A model generated the notes under the pieces. The model was not told the DNA's origin. It worked only from the letters and a program-made list of their open reading frames with translations, and ran no database searches. This document shows, one piece after another, positions 57,846 through 64,000 of a DNA stretch of 64,000 nucleotides. The position numbers and the translations under genes were made by a program. Each line of letters starts with the position of its first letter. Position 1 is the stretch's first letter. This DNA is from Aaosphaeria pasadenensis (Eukaryota; Ascomycota; Dothideomycetes; Pleosporales), in contig JAKLMB010000049.1 of NCBI GenBank assembly GCA_022813625.1, positions 62,001 through 126,000 of the forward strand, given 5' to 3'.

Positions 57846-59051
57846 ATGGCCATCATCGCGTGGTCAGCGCTATTGCTGCTCATATCCTCCGCAACCTTGT
57901 CCCGCGCTGCCGAACCGAAGCAATGGAAGCCATGTACCATTGTATCGCCAACCACGGAGAGGTTCTTCGACCTGAACCCCCTACGCCGCACACTCCCGGA
58001 AGAGGGAAAGAAGAAGAAAGAGGGGGAGGAGGGAAGCTGGCATGCTCGAGGACATGACTATGGCGCAAACTTCACAATCAACTTCTGCGGGCCCGTGGTG
58101 GAGGAGCTAAGTGACGTAGAGGATCTGGCCAAAAGCAAGTGGCAGAACGTGAGCGCATTCTATGAGAAGGGTGATAGAGCTTACGCCATTGGGTAAGTGG
58201 ACCTCTGTTGAACCCGCAACAATAGAAGCATCGCTGTGGTGCTGTTCGCCGACTGGGAAGTGGGATGACAAGTATACACGTTGCTAGACCATGCTTTACT
58301 GACTTCCGCTCCCTCAGTCTCGAAAACGACGAGTTGGTTTTCCGTGGTCGCAAGCTTATTCTAAATTACACCGGCGGGTCACTCTGTCCATCGTCTAAAT
58401 CGAAGAGGGAACCTAGCTCACCCGGTCCTATCGATCTTGCATCCCGAGCCATCATCGGCGACGACGACCCGGACGACAAGGACAAGGACAACGAAGACGA
58501 AGACACACCCAAGAAGAAACCCGTCTATGATGGGCGCCGCAAGAGCACTGTCATCTCCCTACTCTGCGAGAAGGACCCGTTGGCCAAGACCGCAATCTCC
58601 TTCGTAGCCGCTGTGGACGATTGCGTCTATTTCTTCGAAGGCCGTTCGCCATACGCATGTGGTGGTGTTCATGTAGAAGAGCAGGCACTGGGCCCTAGCG
58701 GTGTATTCGGTGTCATTGCACTGATCGCTGTATTGGTTTACTTCGTCGGTGGTTGCGTATATCAGAGGACCGTCATGCATCAACGTGGCTGGAGGCAATT
58801 ACCCAACTATCATATGTGGGCGGGTATTTGGGGCTTTCTCAGGGTAGGTCCAGCTTGCCCCTAATTCTGTAACATTGCTAATACCTTGAAAGGATATGAT
58901 GATCATCCTCACCTCATCATGCGCCCGCTGCTTGCCCTCTCGTCGAGGGTACAGTCGGGTTTCGCTTAACCATGACAACAGTCGCCGCGGAAGGAGAAGT
59001 GACGACGAGAACAGGCTTATTGACAACCTGGATGAAGAGTGGGATGATTGA
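57846..59051 (+). CDS. MRH-domain type I membrane sorting receptor (Mrl1/Atg27-like)
   Basis: Three exons: 57846-58192, 58318-58843 and 58893-59051, 343 residues. A signal peptide (about 1-21, ending SRAAE) is followed by a lumenal domain with the cysteine pattern of mannose-6-phosphate-receptor homology domains (GGSLCPS, SLLCEKD, DDCVYFF, SPYACGG). Residues 160-185 form an Asp/Lys-rich insert. One membrane span (about 244-264, FGVIALIAVLVYFVGGCVYQR) is followed by a cytosolic tail ending NRLIDNLDEEWDD, an acidic cluster with a leucine-isoleucine-type sorting signal. Yeast Mrl1 helps deliver vacuolar hydrolases and Atg27 cycles in autophagy; both share this layout. The usual Trp before the last Cys region appears as Gly (FFEGRSPYAC), so sugar binding is uncertain. 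Confidence 0.8.
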
Positions 59052-59410
59052 GTTATGGGATAATGTCATGTGATACCTATGATTGCATTTGGAATGACTG
59101 GCGTTACGGGCATCGTCACAGAATGAGCCCTTGGGACTTGAATTTGCTTACGAACATTTCTGCATCAAATCAAAAGAAGTTGTGTTACATCAAAATTGGT
59201 TCATTGTGGAGTCAGTGGATACGCCACTCTTAAGCGGATAGAGTTGTAGCGATTTCCGAATATCTCCAAACTCTTGCAGCATTTCTATGTTGCGGTTTTT
59301 CCATCTTACAGTACATTGTGCCCGAACCCCCGAAAAGCAACCTCCGTGGGGATTCCTGAATTACTTCGTGAGATCGTTATAATCGTCCATGTCGTTGTGC
59401 AACACGATAG
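59052..59410. other. Convergent 3' region
   Basis: 3' ends of the MRH receptor gene (+) and the large GTPase gene (-). Nothing else recognised. Confidence 0.5.
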
Positions 59411-62400
59411 TTACAGTTCCATCCCATCTTCCTCAACACCAGGGGAATTACGGTGCTCGTTGCGCTTCGGTGCGAGTCCTCTGGCTTCGGCGTGAACTAG
59501 TCCGTCGAAAATGGCTTTGAAGCATGCGTTGTTGACACGAAGAATTGACTCAATATCCGCCTTGAAATCTTGATTCTCTTGGACGACTCTTGGAGGCATC
59601 CTGACAATGCTTGCTGAACGTGCCGATTGATTTGCGCGTAATTGGGCAATGATTTTATTCACCTTTTTCCTCACCACACTCTGTGCGTGAGTGCAGAGAT
59701 CATCGAGGCGACCCGACACATTGTCGATAGCACTGTGAAACATGGTATGCCGTACTTCGTCGACGTGGCTGTCCATCGCAGATTTCATTCTTGCAAAACA
59801 TCCTTGGCCCCTCTCAGTAGAGCATACCGTATAGGCATCATACATCTTAGATTTAATCACTGGGATAAATTCCCGGCTGGCACCGCGCTGGTCCTCCATG
59901 ATCTCCTCCAAAAGATCGACTTTCAAGCCATTGAAGAATTGCTCCGCACGTTGAGCTTGACGCTCCAGTGCAATATCATTGAAGTTGACACCAGTCTTGT
60001 GTGATGGATCGTCGTTCACTGCACTGTAGAAGCTGCACAACTCTGCTTGAAACCGTTTAACATATGCATCCAAGGCCTTCGGAACCTGGCTCTGAAAAAC
60101 ATGTTCCCATGTTGTACCGAGCTGCTTCATGATGGGTTTCATCAAGTCCGCGTTGAAATCGTGGAGGCCTGAGCTACAGGAGTGGAAAACACCGTGTCGC
60201 CGGGCCACTGCTTTGTAGGTCGAATGCGGCAGACCGTTTTCGCTTCTTCCTTGTGCCCAGTTCCGGGATATTTCAAGCGCATCATTGATGGCGTTATCGG
60301 TCAATGCTCTGCATTGGTTAACAATAGTTCCGGAGACGAGCTCTGTCAATGTGACATTAAACTCCTCAGCGATGGGTTCCCAGGCTGATTCCAATTGACA
60401 CAACATAGTCTCTAGATCTCCATCCCGCCTCTTGTTTGATGTCACTACTGTTTTGGTATCCTTCGACCATGTGTGACACGATAGGAGCTCCGAACAGAGG
60501 TCTTGCAAGAATGTGCGCGCCGATTGAACCCTTTTATGTTTTGTGAGCTCTTGACAGTGTTCCTGAAGTTGTGGAATCTCGGTCTGTAAAAGCGAAGTGA
60601 AGCCTGAGATTGCGCCGTCGTCCTCCAATCGTCCTTGCAATTTTTGGTAGGCCCTACTGCTGACACAAAATACTGGTAACGCGTTCGCAATTTCATCATA
60701 GTCGCGAATAGCGTCCTCTGGATCGAACTGTTGTTCATTCGTTCTAATCGCGCTTTCTTCGTCAATTTCTTTAACTCCGGCGGCGAAATCATGCTGGATT
60801 GCTTCCCTCGAATAGTCATTGCGTCCGACAATGCACAGTGCCGTAATTTGGCTTCCGTATGCTGCTGCCTTGATTTCAGAATCTCTCAATTCCTCTCGCA
60901 GCTGTTTGATTTCAGTGTTAGTGTTTGCCCGGACTTCCCGGAGCTCGCGCCATTGAGACTTGATATCTTCCAGCGCTTCCTGCACGTTGTCTTCTGTGAG
61001 AGGGTTGGGCGGCTGCTTCATGTCATCATCCACCACGTCTTCATCGATTTCAGAGTCACTGATTTCTTCCTCTGAATGATCGGAGTGGTGAAGAGAGTCC
61101 AGTCGTTGCCTCTTGTGCGCGTTGCCACGGGTATTGCCTTTTCTTCTCTTACTAGAAGACTCCTGGGGAGCATAAACTGGTTCCCTGGACTCTGCCTTCT
61201 CTTTTAACAACTGCCACTGATCCTGCTTCTCGTAGAGTTCATCGGAACACGCATTGAATTCTTCTAGTCTTTCTTTCAGAGTTATCAACCGGGTTTTAAG
61301 ATCTTTCCTGTAATCTTTGCACGTGCTGATCTCATTCTGGAGATTCAAAACTTGGTCCTGGATGCCCAGGCTTTCTGTCGCTTCTCTGATCTCTATGTCA
61401 TCCGTTTTCGAACAGACAAAGGTGATGCCAGAGAACGCACAATCAAACTTAAGCTGGCGCTTGAAGGTATCTCCTAGTAGATCTTTTGCAGCCTTGTCGT
61501 CAACAGCTCGCGTAATCGGTGCGACAATCAACATGCCGTTGCACTTCTTTGTGTATGAATCGGCAACTGCAGCTCGTGCCGCATTGTCATCTTGTATGCC
61601 AGGAAGATCAACAATGACAGCACCAGTTGATAGCACTGGAGATCTCACGTAGATTCTTACTACTTTGATCAGTGGCCAGAAACCTGAGCCTGATCCCTTC
61701 CTTTCTCTCTTGCTCTTTGCCGATGTCTTCTCCTTGCTGTCAACGTACTGTTGGACTTGTTGATAAAAGTCCCTGGCATTCGAGTTGGCAACAGATATTG
61801 TAGTTCCGAGTAACTGCGCTACGGGCTCCCTTTTCATCAGATCATCCAGAGTACGACTCGGCAACGTTGCTTTGGCCAGCTCAGGAAACAGAGCTTGGAG
61901 CTTTGCCCAGGCTACACCTATGGCAGTGCCCGGATTTGATAAGTCATTCGGCGCTGGGCCATCGTTGCTGGTCTCGTCAAGCAACAAAGCAAGCTCGACG
62001 CGCCATTCCTCAGACGTCAGGAACTCAATCTCCGCACGATACTTATAAGCAGGATCTGTGGATTCGTTCCAAGAAATTTCTGTGACAACTGCGGTGCAAG
62101 CGCGCATGCAATTGGTAGGCACCAATCGCTCCTCGTCCAGCAGAGCATTGATTATGCTGCTCTTCCCAGCTCCGGTGTTACCAACGACTCCTAGATATTG
62201 ACGTTTTTGTTTTGGCGTGGAAAGCAGATCGGTGATACTGTCCACCCAAACTTGGGCCTCCGGTATAGTGGCGACTGCTTGGCTGAAAACATGGCACAAT
62301 TGTTCGAGCACCTTGATGCCTTCACGAACACTGGCCTCAAGAATCTCAGGATCATCTTGCTCAATAAGGTGCCGCACCCAGGTATCAACCGGTTCGGTAG

Positions 62401-62858
62401 TTTCTGACTCCAGGACGGCCTGGACTGGGTCTAATTTGCTTTCATCCGCAATATCGGTGTCCATAGGGGCCGCACCGCTCAACGCAAATAACGCAGGGTC
62501 TGTAACGCAAGCCTCCAACAAGACAATACGGTCACCATAGATATCTAGTTCAGAAATGAAGGTGGCGGGCGATTGAATATTCCCTTCAAATGCGACCTGG
62601 ATGTCAAGTTCAGAGAAGTGTGTCTTCGAGTACCTCTTGATGAGCCTGCTGAGTTGTGCGTCCTGTCGGGTTAGCTGAAACAATGGCAGTGGAGAGGTCA
62701 AGGCGACGTACCGATTTTACTCTACGCCAGAAGATGTGAGGCGCATCTGTGGGGACATTCTCGGGCCTGCGGACTGCAACGACGTAACAACCAGCAGGCA
62801 ACTCAGACATTGGTGGAGCATCTCTTACAATCCTCAAGTGCTCAGCTTTCCAATCCAT
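59411..62858 (-). CDS. Large dynamin-superfamily GTPase, SLIP-GC-like
   Basis: Two exons: 62858-62712 and 62662-59411, 1132 residues, with a 49-nt GT-AG intron (RVKS|DAQLSRLIKRYSKTHF). The first ~110 residues look like a small alpha/beta domain with no family I can name. The GTPase domain has P-loop GNTGAGKSSI (about 210), G3 DLPGIQDDNA and G4-like SKTDD. Coiled-coil segments follow, separated by a basic stretch that could be a nuclear signal (KRRKGNTRGNAHKRQR) and an acidic cluster. A helical region then runs to the end. Related fungal proteins are usually annotated as nuclear GTPase SLIP-GC or dynamin-like. In vertebrates SLIP-GC is a nuclear GTPase of germinal-centre B cells; the fungal role is unknown. 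Lineage-specific expansions are common, and a role in incompatibility or defence is speculation. Confidence 0.8.
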
Positions 62859-63801
62859 TATATCGGCTGGGATCAGTCGTACAACTCTAGCCTTACGTGT
62901 ATTGTACCAATTTTGACTTCAGTCTCTCAATAGATATGGTTTCCGTGTCCGAGGAAAGCAGTGCTTGCTAATTATGGTAGCTACACAGTGCTTTACGTAC
63001 CAAACAGGCTCATCGTAGGTGACGGGTACAGGGTAATGTCGACAGCAAAAGGTAGAGCTGGGCTGATTCAGATATGGCGTGCGCGAGCTTTATGTGGAGA
63101 AGAAGAAGGAGGGGGGAGAGGAGGGGAGAATGACGAGGAAGGAGCAGGTGGAGCGTGGAGAGTGGAGGAAGGAGCTAGGATGGGGTAGGGTGTGAGGTGA
63201 AGTTGACGCGCCGTATCCTGGGTGATATCCAAGGACTGCAGTAAACCAAACAAATCAATATTCACGTGACACTCCTGCCGCCGCGCTGTTTGCTTCAGTG
63301 ACGGCTTCTATCAGGTAGCTACTTGGTATCCAGGTAGTAATGGTCTCGGTGCGATCATCTTTCGCCGTTATACCGTCGTAATTAGAGTCACGTAACTCGT
63401 TGATTGGAGTAGGACTGTTTTGAGGTATCGAAAAGCCGCAATACCAATAGCGACAGCAAATTGCCCAATGATTCTATTGCCCTGTCGTATACTCTCAGTG
63501 AAGACATGTTCTCTCCGTTGACTCTAGAATCTACTACAAACTGCATGTTGGCCAGTGGCCAGATCTAACCTCGCTCTTTCAGACGTTGGAATAGTTTGTA
63601 CAATAGTCCTTGTTGACAAAGAGCATGTCAAACGAATGACAATGCCTTGTTGGCTAATTATAAGTACTCTGTCTCTACGATCGATGCTCGTTGTAGGTGC
63701 TGCACAATGCGATTGTTCTTTCCAAAGAGTTAGAGATGCAACACATACCATTATCAATGCTTTCATACCCACCATGCTGGTCTCATACCAGATTCCAGAT
63801 C
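62859..63801. other. Intergenic region at the right end
   Basis: Promoter of the large GTPase (-) and of a gene starting at 63802 (+). A purine-rich segment lies at 63,090-63,190. No supported gene. Confidence 0.45.
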
Positions 63802-64000
63802 ATGCCTTCTGCTCAAAACCTGTCGGCTAGGGGTCCATTTGCGGCCATATGTCTTGCGAATAGATACGATAAATTCAAGCTTCTCGAAGATGATTCAGTT
63901 CTCCCTCCAGATCTAGATTATCCTATACACCCCCTGTTTGATCACTCCAATTTTTCGAATACTCCTCCAGAGGTATATCAAAATCTTGAACAATGTCTAC
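63802..64000 (+). CDS. 5' end of an unidentified protein gene, cut by the window edge
   Basis: An open frame begins ATG-CCT-TCT at 63802 and stays open for 66 codons to the last base. It encodes MPSAQNLSARGPFAAICLANR, then YDKFKLLEDDSVLPPD and LDYPIHPLFDHSNFSN, a natural-looking composition. No stop is reached and no domain is visible in this fragment. The start is uncertain because coding exons could also lie upstream. Confidence 0.5.
   Translation, partial: MPSAQNLSARGPFAAICLANRYDKFKLLEDDSVLPPDLDYPIHPLFDHSNFSNTPPEVYQNLEQCL

Noticed and set aside
61030..61050. Match to the array word CACGTCTTCA inside the large GTPase gene
   Set aside because: Short match in coding sequence with none of the flanking stems or the CU strand.
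1..64000. tRNA, rRNA, CRISPR array or transposon
   Set aside because: No tRNA T-loop/acceptor pattern, no regularly spaced identical repeats with spacers, and no transposase or reverse-transcriptase motif was seen. Hand reading can miss a tRNA with an intron; a covariance-model scan would decide.

Overview
The window looks like a gene-dense piece of a filamentous ascomycete chromosome (Pezizomycotina; Dothideomycetes is my best guess, from gene content and intron style only). The evidence is short introns (about 48-107 nt) with CTNAY-like branch sites, CACC/CAAA-ATG start contexts, pyrimidine-rich leaders and fungal-type proteins (ERG24, SEY1, Nha1-type antiporter, SLY41-like carrier). I rebuilt 20 complete protein genes and one gene cut by the right edge. 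Exon joins were checked by reading frame and by continuity of conserved motifs. I saw no transposase, reverse transcriptase, tRNA, rRNA, CRISPR or secondary-metabolite backbone gene.

Layout. 0.4-6.3 kb: LtrA-domain membrane protein (-), FAR1-like zinc-binding protein (+), Nha1-type Na+/H+ antiporter (-). 6.3-10.5 kb: a 4.2-kb stretch without a credible gene, ending in the leader of a delta-12 fatty acid desaturase (+). 13.9-19 kb: complex I 75/78-kDa subunit (+) and SLY41-like carrier (-). 20-32.4 kb: four genes on + : secreted S9-like hydrolase, PUF-repeat RNA-binding protein, ER-fusion GTPase SEY1 and a small fungal protein. 32.9-47 kb: Rab11/Ypt31 GTPase (-), chromodomain + four CCCH fingers (+), choline/amino-acid permease (+), and a large SANT + WD40 + zinc-ribbon protein (+). 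47.6-54 kb: secreted pectate lyase PL1 (-), a Pro/Ala/Gly-rich protein (+), ADP/ATP carrier (-). 55.4-64 kb: ERG24 sterol C-14 reductase (-), an MRH-type sorting receptor (+), a dynamin/SLIP-GC-like large GTPase (-), and the 5' end of an unidentified gene (+).

Most genes are unrelated housekeeping functions: lipid and sterol synthesis, mitochondrial energy supply, and membrane traffic (SEY1, Rab11, MRH receptor, SLY41-like). The pectate lyase and secreted hydrolase fit a plant-associated or saprotrophic life. The chromodomain/CCCH and SANT/WD40 proteins lie close together and may both act on chromatin.

The most unusual signal is just downstream of the ERG24 stop codon. Four copies of a 41-49 nt element fold on the ERG24 sense strand into one architecture: a covarying basal stem with a one-nucleotide bulge, a constant asymmetric internal loop (CU opposite UGAAGA), and a variable apical hairpin that twice ends in GAAA. 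Linkers are unrelated, the pairs covary between copies, and the wobble pairs fit only the ERG24 strand. I know no described family with this pattern. A second signal is a mid-gene switch from C-rich to G-rich sequence in several genes with few or no introns.
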